Shown here: positions 22,764 to 31,656 of the stretch, one piece after another
How positions within the stretch are numbered: the stretch's first letter is position 1
How the letters are laid out: the number at the start of each line of letters is the position of its first letter
From: SB11 sp964584305
Lineage (GTDB): Bacteria > Bacteroidota > Bacteroidia > UBA8524
Reading direction: 5' to 3'
Length of the DNA: 64,000 nt
NCBI GenBank assembly: GCA_964584305.1
Contig: CAZOZL010000003.1
Location: 1 to 64,000, forward strand
The notes under the pieces: generated by a model
What the model was told of the DNA's origin: nothing
Seen by the model: the letters and a program-made list of their open reading frames with translations, nothing else
Database searches by the model: none
Program-made: the position numbers and the translations under genes

Positions 22764-25136
22764 ATGTCGAACAACTTAGGAGTTACCCAAAAAATTGATT
22801 TAGGCGACGGTAAAATAATTGAAATTGAAACTGGCAAACTTGCCAAACAAGCCAACGGTTCAGTAGTACTTAAAATGGGTAATACCATGATTTTGGCTAC
22901 CTGTGTAGCAAAATCAGAAGCAAAATCAGGAGTAGATTTTCTTCCCCTTACAGTAGATTATCAAGAAAAATTTGCAGCAGTAGGGCGTATCCCTGGCGGT
23001 TTTTTAAGGCGTGAAGCCCGTTTATCAGACTATGAAATACTTATCTGCCGTATTGTAGATAGAGCCATTCGCCCGTTATTTGCCGAGGATTACCATGCTG
23101 ATATTCAAGTAGCATTAAGTTTAATCTCGTCTGACCAAAATATAATGCCTGATGCTTTAGCCGCTTTGGCAGCTTCGGCAGCCATAGTACTTACTGATTT
23201 GCCTTTTAAGGGCCCAATGAGTGAAGTGCGTGTGGGTAGAAAAGACGGTAAATTTATTATTAACCCGCTAAAAGATGAGCTTGAAGACTGCGATATAGAT
23301 ATGATAGTAGCTGGCACCATGAATGATATAAACATGGTTGAAGGTGAAATGAAAGAAGTAGCTGAAGCGGATATGATTGAGGCATTGAAGTTTGCCCACG
23401 AAGCCATTAAAAAACTTTGCCAAGCACAATTAGACCTATGTGATTTAGTAGGAGGGCGCAAACCTACATTAGAATACAGCCACGAGGATAGTGATGAAGA
23501 TTTGAAAAAAGCTATTAACGAAGCTACATACGACAAGGTATATGCAATAGCCAAACAACAATTAGCAAAAAAAGACCGTGGACAGGCTTTTGACGATATA
23601 TTCAATGAATTTATTGATACCTTATCCGAAGATACTACCGATGCTGCCAAAGCATTAGCAAAAACCTACTTTAAAGGAGTACAATACAGTGCTATGCGTG
23701 CAATGGTATTGAATGAAAAAGTACGCTTAGATGGACGTAAACTTAATGAGGTACGCCCTATATGGAGCGAGGTAAACTATTTACCCGCAGCACACGGTTC
23801 AGCCATTTTCACAAGGGGAGAAACACAAGCCCTTACCAGTGTTACACTGGGCAGTAAAATGGACGAGCAACTGCTTGACACGCCCATGCACTCAGGGTAT
23901 AACCGTTTTATGTTGCACTATAACTTCCCAGGGTTTTCAACAGGCGAGGTAAAACCTAATCGTGGACCTGCCCGTCGTGAAATTGGGCACGGTACTTTGG
24001 CAATGCGAGGTATTAGACAAATATTACCATCGGTGGAAGATAACCCGTATGTAATCCGTATAGTTTCTGATATATTAGAGTCGAACGGGTCATCATCAAT
24101 GGCTACTGTTTGTGCAGGTTGTATGGCTTTGATGGATGCGGGAATACCTGTGAAACGAATGGTCTCTGGTATTGCAATGGGGCTTATCTCTGATGATAAA
24201 TCTGATAATTACACTATACTTTCAGACATTTTAGGAGACGAAGACCATTTAGGTGATATGGACTTTAAAGTAGTAGGCAGTGAAAACGGTATTACTGCTG
24301 TGCAAATGGACATTAAAATTGATGGTTTGCGCTGGGAAATTGTTGAAGAAGCATTAGTACAAGCAAAAGAAGGTCGTTTACACATTTTGAACGAAATGCG
24401 TAAAACCATTTCAGAGCCTGCAACAGATTACAAACCACATACCCCACGTATTGAGCGTATTGTTGTAGAAAATGAATTTATTGGTGCTATAATTGGACCA
24501 GGTGGTAAAATGATACAAGGTATCCAAAAAGAAACGGGTACTACCATCTCTATAACAGAAGTAGATGAAAAAGGAATAGTTGAAATAGCCAGTAACGATG
24601 GTGAGGCAATGGCTGCTGCTAAGAAAATTATAGAAGGTATTATAGCCGTGCCAGAAGTAGGCGAAGTATATGAAGGTAAAGTAAAAACCATTACCGACTT
24701 TGGTGCTTTTGTAGAGTTTTTACCTGGTAAAGATGGCTTATTACACATTAGCGAAATAAGCTGGAAAAAACTACCGAGTATGGACGGTGTGTTTGAAGAC
24801 GGTGAAGAGCTGAAAGTGAAATTGATTGAAGTGGATAGACGTACTGGCAAATTTAGACTAAGCCGTAAAGTATTATTACCCAGACCCGAAGGAATGCCAG
24901 AACCTACTGAAGAAGAAAGTCGCCCACCTCGTAGAGATGGAGGAAACTATGGCAGAGGCAGAGACAACCGTGGTAGAGATAATAGAGGAGGCGGAAGAGG
25001 TGATAACAGAGGTAGAGATAATAGAGGCGGTGGACGAGATGATAATAGAAGTAGAGATAACCGTGATAACCGCAACAATGACGGAAACAAAAACGATGAA
25101 GGTGCTAATGATGCCTATAAGTTTGATGATATGTAG
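22764..25136 (+). CDS. pnp: Polyribonucleotide nucleotidyltransferase (PNPase)
   Basis: A 790-residue 3'-5' phosphorolytic exoribonuclease. Two RNase PH domains are separated by an alpha-helical region (about 250-310); the first has RIPGGFLRREARLSDYE, the second has FTRGETQAL and SDILESNGSSSMATVCAG. A KH domain follows (IGAIIGPGGKMIQGI, GxxG loop intact), then an S1 domain (VYEGKVKTITDFGAFVEF). The last about 70 residues are an unusual low-complexity tail of RGRDN, RGGGRG and DDN repeats. The start is ATG 22764; an upstream TTG falls inside the rpsO terminator hairpin and is rejected. PNPase degrades mRNA as a trimer, and the charged tail may bind RNA or partner proteins. Confidence 0.97.
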   Translation: MSNNLGVTQKIDLGDGKIIEIETGKLAKQANGSVVLKMGNTMILATCVAKSEAKSGVDFLPLTVDYQEKFAAVGRIPGGFLRREARLSDYEILICRIVDRAIRPLFAEDYHADIQVALSLISSDQNIMPDALAALAASAAIVLTDLPFKGPMSEVRVGRKDGKFIINPLKDELEDCDIDMIVAGTMNDINMVEGEMKEVAEADMIEALKFAHEAIKKLCQAQLDLCDLVGGRKPTLEYSHEDSDEDLKKAINEATYDKVYAIAKQQLAKKDRGQAFDDIFNEFIDTLSEDTTDAAKALAKTYFKGVQYSAMRAMVLNEKVRLDGRKLNEVRPIWSEVNYLPAAHGSAIFTRGETQALTSVTLGSKMDEQLLDTPMHSGYNRFMLHYNFPGFSTGEVKPNRGPARREIGHGTLAMRGIRQILPSVEDNPYVIRIVSDILESNGSSSMATVCAGCMALMDAGIPVKRMVSGIAMGLISDDKSDNYTILSDILGDEDHLGDMDFKVVGSENGITAVQMDIKIDGLRWEIVEEALVQAKEGRLHILNEMRKTISEPATDYKPHTPRIERIVVENEFIGAIIGPGGKMIQGIQKETGTTISITEVDEKGIVEIASNDGEAMAAAKKIIEGIIAVPEVGEVYEGKVKTITDFGAFVEFLPGKDGLLHISEISWKKLPSMDGVFEDGEELKVKLIEVDRRTGKFRLSRKVLLPRPEGMPEPTEEESRPPRRDGGNYGRGRDNRGRDNRGGGRGDNRGRDNRGGGRDDNRSRDNRDNRNNDGNKNDEGANDAYKFDDM

Positions 25137-25161
25137 CGCTTAACAGCCAACACTATAAGAA

Positions 25162-25203
25162 AAGAGCCTTACTAATTATTATATTAGTAAGGCTCTTTTT
25201 TTT
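25162..25203 (+). terminator. Intrinsic terminator of pnp
   Basis: A 15-bp perfect stem (AAGAGCCTTACTAAT / reverse complement) with a short AT loop, followed by nine or more T, 26 bases after the pnp stop. Confidence 0.9.
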
Positions 25204-25239
25204 GCTTGTATATCTCTACTCACAATTTAAAGACGGATG

Positions 25240-25345
25240 CAAGGGCTAAAAACCCAATAATTAACATAGCGATAGATTGAAGCCTACCTCTTATAAGAAT
25301 TACAGTAACAAAATAGGATTTTAACCCTATTGAATTGTGAGGTGA
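25240..25345. repeat. Dispersed repeat copy downstream of pnp
   Basis: Contains, in inverted orientation, the blocks found at 47330-47440: GCGATAGATTGAAGCCTACC (inverse of the GGTTTCAACC unit), TCTTATAAGAATTACAG and AATAGGATTTTAACCCT. It lacks the 20-bp palindromic stem present in the 47-kb copy, suggesting that stem is an insertion into an older repeat. Confidence 0.65.
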
Positions 25346-25365
25346 TAAGGCATTATATCAGTTTC

Positions 25366-26604
25366 TTATTTTGATGGAAGAAACCCACCCAAAAAGTACA
25401 CAAAAGGAAATAGAACTACCCCAATTTGCCGCTCAAGTATCGACTCGAAACACATGGCACAAAAAAACATAAAAGCACAAGCCCACAATAGCGGGGAGGT
25501 TTTTTTATACCGTAATAACGGATAAAAAACCACCACCAGTAAAAACAAACCGTAGGGTATGCCCATTTGTACCGCATTTTCTATAAACTGGTTATGGGGC
25601 AATACACGGTTTTCTTTCCAAAGTACGGAGTGAGTTCGGTTATACTCGGCGTGCATTTCATTGTCCAAATCGCCTGCACCTACACCAATTATGGGGTTTC
25701 GTTTAATAATGTTAATCCCCATTTTCCACGCCTCCAAACGCATACTAAATGAGCGGTGGTTTATATCACCTCCTGCTCTGTTTATTTCTATATCTCTAAC
25801 CGAGTTAATTATTTTGTTTTGAAAAGATGGAACGGTATAATAAGCTGCAATGGGCAACAATGGCAAGGCAATAAGCAGCAGCCACACCACCTTTTTTTTG
25901 CGATGCTGCCACACCCAATGCAATACTAAAACTCCTAAGCCCCCATACAATGCTACCAAACCTGTGCGGGCACTTAGTATATGGATAATAACAATATTTA
26001 GCACAGCCAAAGCACACATAACTATTCTATCTCTATGGAACAGCACTTTGGTTTTTTCGTTCAAAAAAAAGAATACACTGTTTATTACACTAAAGCTGGT
26101 GAGTACCCCGAAATAAATATGTGATACGCCATTTTTTATAGGCCAAACGGGTACTGATTTCGACTCTATCATGCTGGCATTAATAGCCTCAAAATCTTGG
26201 AAATAATGTATTGCACTGGCAACAGCAAAAAAGCTAATTACGCAGTTAAAAAAGAAAAAGATATACCACACCTGCTTTTTGCTAAGAGCAGTAATGGAAA
26301 CCATGCCCAGTGGTAATAATACTAAGGTAAGTTTGCGCGATAGTCTGTCGTTCCAAAGCCCTATATCATCACTATATAGGCCACTGGCAAGCAAGCCTAT
26401 CCAAAGTATAGTAAATAATAGTGAAGGCGGTGAAAGTAGTTTTTTTAAATTTTGAAGAATATTACCCTCAAAAACGGCGAAAGCACAAATAACCGTGCCT
26501 ATGCTTAAAAATGCTGGGGTAACCGCAAACAAAGGGAAGCCTAAACAAATAAGCAAACAACCTACTATAAAATAGTGTTTTTTTATTGTTGCAAGTAGTT
26601 GCAC
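25366..26604 (-). CDS. O-antigen ligase / polymerase family membrane protein
   Basis: A 412-residue inner-membrane protein with about ten to twelve hydrophobic helices. The Wzy_C/WaaL-type signature is recognisable in the long periplasmic loop: RLEAWKMGINIIKRNPIIG, VGAGDLDNEM and LPHNQFIENAVQMG, with the arginine and histidine typical of these C-type glycosyltransferases. Members transfer or polymerise lipid-linked sugars outside the inner membrane; acceptor and sugar are unknown. It begins 15 bp after the stop of a LysM-protein gene, so both are likely co-transcribed. No other polysaccharide genes are adjacent. Confidence 0.88.
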   Translation of the reverse strand: MQLLATIKKHYFIVGCLLICLGFPLFAVTPAFLSIGTVICAFAVFEGNILQNLKKLLSPPSLLFTILWIGLLASGLYSDDIGLWNDRLSRKLTLVLLPLGMVSITALSKKQVWYIFFFFNCVISFFAVASAIHYFQDFEAINASMIESKSVPVWPIKNGVSHIYFGVLTSFSVINSVFFFLNEKTKVLFHRDRIVMCALAVLNIVIIHILSARTGLVALYGGLGVLVLHWVWQHRKKKVVWLLLIALPLLPIAAYYTVPSFQNKIINSVRDIEINRAGGDINHRSFSMRLEAWKMGINIIKRNPIIGVGAGDLDNEMHAEYNRTHSVLWKENRVLPHNQFIENAVQMGIPYGLFLLVVVFYPLLRYKKTSPLLWACAFMFFCAMCFESILERQIGVVLFPFVYFLGGFLPSK

Positions 26605-26619
26605 ACTGCAAATATAGGA

Positions 26620-27648
26620 TTATTGGGCGTAGCTTAGTTGTATTTGCCCTTTGCCACTTTTAATACCTATGGCTTTTGCCGACACAGGCGATAGCATTAT
26701 CACTACACTCTTATCATCAGTTTGAAGTAAGCCTACCACACGCACATATACTTTTTTATTGTTTGCAGGGTTAGTAACCAGTATTATAGTACCCACTTTA
26801 GCCTTGGTGTGCATGGCTATGTTTTTATCATTATCAGGAAAACTATCGTCAATAATCATTGCCGTGCCTGCTTCTTTTACCTCATGGGTAGTGGTGGGTT
26901 TCTCCTTTTCCACTTTAGTTTTGGTTTTAGCGGGGGTTTTGGCTTTAGGCAGTACTTTTTTCTTTTCTTTTTTGGGTACTGCATTTCTGCGGGTAGTTTT
27001 TTTCTTCTTCTTTCCTTTGCGTATTAGCAATTCCTGCCCCTTTTCAATTAAACTATTGTCTAAGTTGTTCACCTCCATTATTTCTTGAACACTTAAACCG
27101 TAATAGTTGGCAATTTTATAAAGTGTTTCCCCTCTTTTTACAGTGTGAAACAAATCTTCATCACCATAATAAAAATTCCAATTAAACTTTTTTGATGGCT
27201 TCGTTTTCTCTTTTATTTCTTCTTTTCGGGAGCGAGTTTCTTTTGTCTTTTTCTTTTTTATAGGAGTTGTGTATTGTTCTTTCTCCTTCTTTTTTTCGTG
27301 GGCTTTTACAGTTTGTTCCTCTTTTTCCTCACCAGCCCCTACCAGTCTCCCATTTACTATGGATGATAATTTTATATTTGGCGAGGGTACATTTTTTTTT
27401 GTGGGTACATACAATAGCTGCCCTGTTGCCAATGCGGGGCGCATATTATCATTTGCCTCTAAAATTTTTTGAATGGATACCTTATATATTTTGCTAAGGG
27501 CAAATAATGTTTGGCGGCTTTTTACTTGATGGATAATAAAATATTCTCCGTTTTTCATAGCTACGCCCACACTATCAGTTGGGGTAGATGCTTTAGCTGT
27601 TTGCCAACAAACAAAAAATAAAAATAGAGTAGAGATAAAATACTTCAT
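26620..27648 (-). CDS. Secreted protein with two LysM domains
   Basis: A 342-residue exported protein. Residues 1-20 are a signal peptide (FISTLFLFFVCWQTAKA). Two LysM domains follow: about 33-77 (IHQVKSRQTLFALSKIYKVS) and about 167-212 (HTVKRGETLYKIANYYGLS). They are separated by a lysine/glutamate-rich linker, and a second very lysine-rich linker (about 213-265) leads to a C-terminal domain (about 270-342, HTKAKVGTIILVTNPANNK ... VRVVG) that resembles the double-psi beta-barrel end of RlpA-like proteins. LysM binds N-acetylglucosamine in peptidoglycan, so the protein is likely periplasmic and wall-associated. Enzymatic activity is not shown. It precedes an O-antigen-ligase-like gene. Confidence 0.9.
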   Translation of the reverse strand: MKYFISTLFLFFVCWQTAKASTPTDSVGVAMKNGEYFIIHQVKSRQTLFALSKIYKVSIQKILEANDNMRPALATGQLLYVPTKKNVPSPNIKLSSIVNGRLVGAGEEKEEQTVKAHEKKKEKEQYTTPIKKKKTKETRSRKEEIKEKTKPSKKFNWNFYYGDEDLFHTVKRGETLYKIANYYGLSVQEIMEVNNLDNSLIEKGQELLIRKGKKKKKTTRRNAVPKKEKKKVLPKAKTPAKTKTKVEKEKPTTTHEVKEAGTAMIIDDSFPDNDKNIAMHTKAKVGTIILVTNPANNKKVYVRVVGLLQTDDKSVVIMLSPVSAKAIGIKSGKGQIQLSYAQ

Positions 27649-27721
27649 ATACTGTTTCTACTGCAAACTTAACCGCTTCATAGCTATAAATATTGCCTTT
27701 AAGTGTAATTTTGTATCACTT

Positions 27722-29089
27722 ATGCGTAGATTTTTGTTTTTCTTAACATTGTTGCTCCTTGCAGCGCAAGCCTTTTCACAGGATAGCACCAAAAAAAATG
27801 TGAAAAAATATAAAATTGTAAAGTTTTCTATACACCAAGAAATTGCCCCTGCGGCTACAAGGATAGCTACAAAAGCCTTAGAGGAAGCCGAACGGCAAAA
27901 TGCCGACCTTATTATTTTGGATATGGATACCTACGGTGGTTTGGTTTCTGATGCCGACTCTATTCGTACCCGAATATTGAAAAATAAAATACCAGTATAT
28001 GTCTTTATTGAAAATAATGCCGCTTCGGCGGGGGCGTTAATTTCTATTGCCTGCCATAAAATATTTATGAGCAAAAGCGCATCAATTGGTGCGGCTACGG
28101 TGGTGGACGGAAGTGGTGCAAAAGTGGGAGACAAATATCAAAGTTATATGCGTAGTAAAATGCGGGCAACTGCCGAAGCACGTGGGCGCAACCCCGATAT
28201 TGCCGAAGCCATGGTGGACGAAGATATTTATGTAGCGGGAGTGAGCGATTCGGGTAAAATTCTTACCCTTACAGTTAGCGAAGCAATTGAAAACGGCTTT
28301 TGTGATGGGCAGGCAGAAAGCATAGAGGAGGTTTTGAAATTAGCAGGAATTGAAGAGTATGAAATAGTTGAAGTTACCCCCAGTTGGTTAGACGGTATTA
28401 TGGGTTTTTTATTGCACCCTGGTACTAGCGGGGTATTAGTTACCCTTATTTTTATTGGTATTTACTATGAACTGCAAAGCCCTGGTTTAGGCTTTCCTAC
28501 ATTAATAGCGGTGGTTGCCGCTGCCGCCTATTTTGCGCCTTTATATTTAGAAGGGTTAGCGAATAACTGGGAAATACTAATGTTTATTGGCGGTATTGTA
28601 TTACTGCTGGTCGAGATATTTGTGATACCAGGCTTTGGGGTGGCAGGCATAAGCGGTATAGTATTGGTTTTTACATCGCTAATATTAGGCTTGGTAGGTA
28701 GTGATATTACCTTCGATTTTGACTTTAGTGGCACTAGTGCTTTGGGATGGGCTACACTACGCATACTTGCGTCAATGGTAGGTTTTATATTGTTTTTAGT
28801 TCTTTTTGGGGCTTCATTATTCAAATCGCCATTGTTTAAACGTTTGGTATTGGCAGATGACTTGGCGGATGCAAAAGTAAATGTGATAGAAAGACCAGAA
28901 AAAGAAGTGAGTGGTAGTATTGTTGGCAAACAAGGCGAGGCTTTCGACAATCTTCGTCCGCAAGGAAAAGTGCGAGTACATGGAAAGATATACCCTGCTA
29001 CTTCGCTGGGCGATTTTATAGAAAAAGATACGCCCATTATAGTAATTAAAGAACAAGGCGGGCTGCTTGTGGTAAAGCAACAAACGTAG
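27722..29089 (+). CDS. NfeD family membrane-bound serine protease (ClpP-class)
   Basis: A 455-residue protein of the long NfeD1b type. A signal peptide (RRFLFFLTLLLLAAQAFS) precedes a ClpP-like protease domain with LDMDTYGG and the nucleophile-containing ENNAASAGALISIACHKI; SIGAATVV follows. About 220-370 contains four or five transmembrane helices, and the C-terminal about 385-455 is a soluble OB-fold (GKQGEAFDNLRPQGKVRVHG). NfeD proteins act with stomatin/flotillin-like SPFH proteins in membrane-protein quality control; no SPFH gene is next to it here. A TAATTTTG box at 27706-27713 lies only 8 bases before the ATG, suggesting a nearly leaderless transcript. Confidence 0.94.
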   Translation: MRRFLFFLTLLLLAAQAFSQDSTKKNVKKYKIVKFSIHQEIAPAATRIATKALEEAERQNADLIILDMDTYGGLVSDADSIRTRILKNKIPVYVFIENNAASAGALISIACHKIFMSKSASIGAATVVDGSGAKVGDKYQSYMRSKMRATAEARGRNPDIAEAMVDEDIYVAGVSDSGKILTLTVSEAIENGFCDGQAESIEEVLKLAGIEEYEIVEVTPSWLDGIMGFLLHPGTSGVLVTLIFIGIYYELQSPGLGFPTLIAVVAAAAYFAPLYLEGLANNWEILMFIGGIVLLLVEIFVIPGFGVAGISGIVLVFTSLILGLVGSDITFDFDFSGTSALGWATLRILASMVGFILFLVLFGASLFKSPLFKRLVLADDLADAKVNVIERPEKEVSGSIVGKQGEAFDNLRPQGKVRVHGKIYPATSLGDFIEKDTPIIVIKEQGGLLVVKQQT

Positions 29090-29303
29090 ATAAAACTATT
29101 TTGGAACGATAGTTTCATTATTATTAGGCTATTGAAGTATTTATCTTTCCGACTAACCTCCTTTTTAGTTCCTCTCTCCAAATGAAGAGGGACGCAGTAC
29201 CAGTGCCCATAAGTTTGCCGTTTTAGAGTGAGGCGAGTATGCCTACGCACCGTACTACCAGCAAACAGCCAAAAAAACTAAAGAAGGTATGGAAATACTC
29301 ACT

Positions 29304-30278
29304 TTATTTACCAAAGGCAACCGCCAAACTATCCAGCTCTATAAAAGGATACTCAGCTTGTAGTTGCGTTACTTTTTTGAGATGAGCATCTAAAAATTTT
29401 TGATGTGCGTTGGTATTCTCATTTAATACCCTGTGTTTTGAGGCGGTAACCAAAGGTTGTATTTTAAAATAAATAGTTTTTGCTTCATCATCAAAAGTAG
29501 CATCCATAAATTTTTCCCAAACGTATTGTATTGCTTGTGCATTAGGGTGTACAAGGTCTTGAGTAAAAAAACGGTAATCCCGCAAATCGTCCATTACCCA
29601 CTCGTATGCAGGTAAATAGTTTATATGCTTATAATTATCGCACAACTGATGCACCGCTTGCAATAAAATAGCCTTACTAAGGCTATTATTTACTAAACCA
29701 TCACGCACATAGCGCACAGGGCTTACTGTGAGTAGTATTTTAAGTTTTGGATTTTTAGATTTTAGTTGAGAAATAAGTTCCTGCCAAGTAGCAACAATTT
29801 CATTTACTGTTAACAATTCTTTATCAAACTGCTGATTGGGGTATTTATGACAGTTTGCTACTATTTGTCCCGTGCTTTTTAGCTTATACGCATAGGCTGA
29901 CCCAAAGGTGATAATGAGCCAATCACCGTCTATTAAATACTCTTTTGCGGTATCAAAATCTTGGTTTATTTTTTTTAAAGTGTCTAACTTATTAATATTA
30001 GAATACTGCCCGTGGTGCTGCCAACTATTCCAAACTTCGTTATGGTGAAACAACTCACTTTCTTGGTATTCTTTTTCGTGTAAAAGTGTGCTTAGTTGGT
30101 GGGCTATGCTTATAGGGTTGTAAATTATACCATTGGGATTGGTAAATGTATTTAGTTTATGGTCTCGCATCAACTCGCCCATGTTTTCAGCAAAACAAGA
30201 GCCTGCCAATACTATTTTATGACGGTAAGAAACTTTATCCGCCAAAGGCGCAAAAGGAAATGTTAACCTAAACTCCAC
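29304..30278 (-). CDS. GSCFA domain protein
   Basis: A 324-residue protein of the GSCFA family, which is related to SGNH/GDSL-type hydrolases. The naming motif is seen at residues 26-30 in LAGSCFAENMG. Other conserved pieces are NPNGIIYNPISIAHQL, ITFGSAYAY, LLTVSPVRYVRDGL and the C-terminal DLVHPNAQAIQYVWEKF, whose Asp and His fit a GDSL-like active site. There is no signal peptide, so it is cytosolic. In other bacteria GSCFA proteins occur with polysaccharide modification genes, but the substrate is unknown. It is the last gene of a four-gene minus-strand operon with an ECF sigma factor, 17 bp after the putative anti-sigma gene. Confidence 0.9.
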   Translation of the reverse strand: MEFRLTFPFAPLADKVSYRHKIVLAGSCFAENMGELMRDHKLNTFTNPNGIIYNPISIAHQLSTLLHEKEYQESELFHHNEVWNSWQHHGQYSNINKLDTLKKINQDFDTAKEYLIDGDWLIITFGSAYAYKLKSTGQIVANCHKYPNQQFDKELLTVNEIVATWQELISQLKSKNPKLKILLTVSPVRYVRDGLVNNSLSKAILLQAVHQLCDNYKHINYLPAYEWVMDDLRDYRFFTQDLVHPNAQAIQYVWEKFMDATFDDEAKTIYFKIQPLVTASKHRVLNENTNAHQKFLDAHLKKVTQLQAEYPFIELDSLAVAFGK

Positions 30279-30295
30279 TCCACAAAAATAGGAAA

Positions 30296-31066
30296 TTAAA
30301 ACACGGGTACACTCAAATCTAATACGTCTTTATTTTCTGCTAATGAAACACTACTTAAAACTGTATAATTACTGCTATTTATAAGTTCTTTAATATCATA
30401 AACTCCAGTAGGTGCAGGCGGATTGGAATAAGAATAAGACATTTGCGGAACGGGTTGAGTTACTAAAGTAGTGCCTTTTTCTGCTTTCATGAAAAAAGCA
30501 CTTTCTCTATTTAATTCTATTTTTTTGCCCCTCGCTATGTTGCTTATACTTTTGGGCAGTGCTTCAGGTTCAGTATCATTTTCTATTTTAGTAGCGGGCA
30601 AAGGTGGTATAGTGGCTATCTCTTTATTATTTGCATCCGTTTTCTCATACCCATTTTCTGTGGGTGTATTAGGTTTTGCGGCAGTTAAAAGCGGCTCTTT
30701 TTTGGCTAAATTCTCTGCTATTTCAGTAGGTTTTTGGGGTGGGGTAAACAGCGTACTTATATAAAATAACAACGCTAACGATGCCGCTACTGAAAAAATA
30801 GCCACTGCCTGCCAGCGTATAACAAGCAACCTTTTAGCATTGTGTTTTTTAGCAAAAATTTGCTCCAAATTAGCCTTTATATGTGCAGGTGCTTCTTCCG
30901 TGCCTCCCTGCCCAAAAGCATTCTCAATACCCACTAATAACTTGCGAATTTCGTTGTACTCTCCTTCATTAGCAATCCACTCGCCTACTTCTAGTTTTTC
31001 ATTACCAGTGAGTGCAGTGTACTCTTTGCTTAAAAGTAGTTCTTCTATAAAATCAGGGTATTTCAT
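30296..31066 (-). CDS. Putative anti-sigma factor, single-pass membrane protein
   Basis: A 256-residue protein whose start codon overlaps the stop of the ECF sigma gene (4-bp overlap), the usual coupling of sigma and anti-sigma. The N-terminal about 80 residues are acidic and helical (FIEELLLSKEYTALTGNEKL), consistent with a cytosolic sigma-binding segment; no HCC zinc motif is seen. One transmembrane helix follows (about 89-108, AIFSVAASLALLFYISTLF). The C-terminal half is proline/asparagine-rich and would be periplasmic. The role is inferred from gene order and topology rather than a recognised domain. Confidence 0.8.
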   Translation of the reverse strand: MKYPDFIEELLLSKEYTALTGNEKLEVGEWIANEGEYNEIRKLLVGIENAFGQGGTEEAPAHIKANLEQIFAKKHNAKRLLVIRWQAVAIFSVAASLALLFYISTLFTPPQKPTEIAENLAKKEPLLTAAKPNTPTENGYEKTDANNKEIATIPPLPATKIENDTEPEALPKSISNIARGKKIELNRESAFFMKAEKGTTLVTQPVPQMSYSYSNPPAPTGVYDIKELINSSNYTVLSSVSLAENKDVLDLSVPVF

Positions 31067-31653
31067 TTTTGTAATAGTGTTTTATAGGGTTTTAACTTAT
31101 CTGCCAATGCTTTTAGGGCGTAGTATAAGCGAGATTTCACCGTCCCTTCCGAGCATTCCATTATCTCGGCAATTTCTTTTAAATTCAAATGCTCGAAATA
31201 GCGCAACTTAAAAGTATGACTGTGTTTTTCGCTTATCCCCTCCAGTTCAGCCTCTAAGTCTTTTAAAAACTTACTATTGTCCACGCTCCGTTCTTGGTTG
31301 GGGGGCAAAGCCTCCTCACCAATAATGGGGTGCTGCGTAGTATTTATGTTGGGGTGTGTTTCCATTCTTCTATATTCATTCTTGCATATATTGTGTGCTG
31401 CGCTGTATATCCATGTTTTAAAACTTCGTGTACTATCAAATAATTCGGGCTTCTCAATAATTTTTAAAAATAGCTTGTGTAGGCAATCTTCTGCCAACTC
31501 ATTATCACGCCACAACATCCGCTTAAAATAGCCCAACAACTTAGCCGAGTATCGGTTGTAAATTTCCTCAAAGGCGTTATTATTTCCATCAGCCGCCTTA
31601 TCCATCAACTCTTCATCGGTATACTTTATATAGTTTTGCTTAAAAAACTGCAT
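31063..31653 (-). CDS. ECF-type RNA polymerase sigma factor
   Basis: A 196-residue group 4 sigma factor. Region 2 spans about 10-85 (ELMDKAADGNNNAFEEIYNRY, ELAEDCLHKLFLKI, SFKTWIYSAAHNICKNEYRR). Region 4 spans about 130-185 (ISEKHSHTFKLRYFEHLNL, KEIAEIMECSEGTVKSRLYY), a normal helix-turn-helix. It overlaps the anti-sigma gene downstream by 4 bp and starts 3 bp after the upstream gene. It should redirect RNA polymerase once released from the anti-sigma factor; the signal and the regulon are unknown. Confidence 0.95.
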   Translation of the reverse strand: MQFFKQNYIKYTDEELMDKAADGNNNAFEEIYNRYSAKLLGYFKRMLWRDNELAEDCLHKLFLKIIEKPELFDSTRSFKTWIYSAAHNICKNEYRRMETHPNINTTQHPIIGEEALPPNQERSVDNSKFLKDLEAELEGISEKHSHTFKLRYFEHLNLKEIAEIMECSEGTVKSRLYYALKALADKLKPYKTLLQK

Positions 31654-31656
31654 ATT

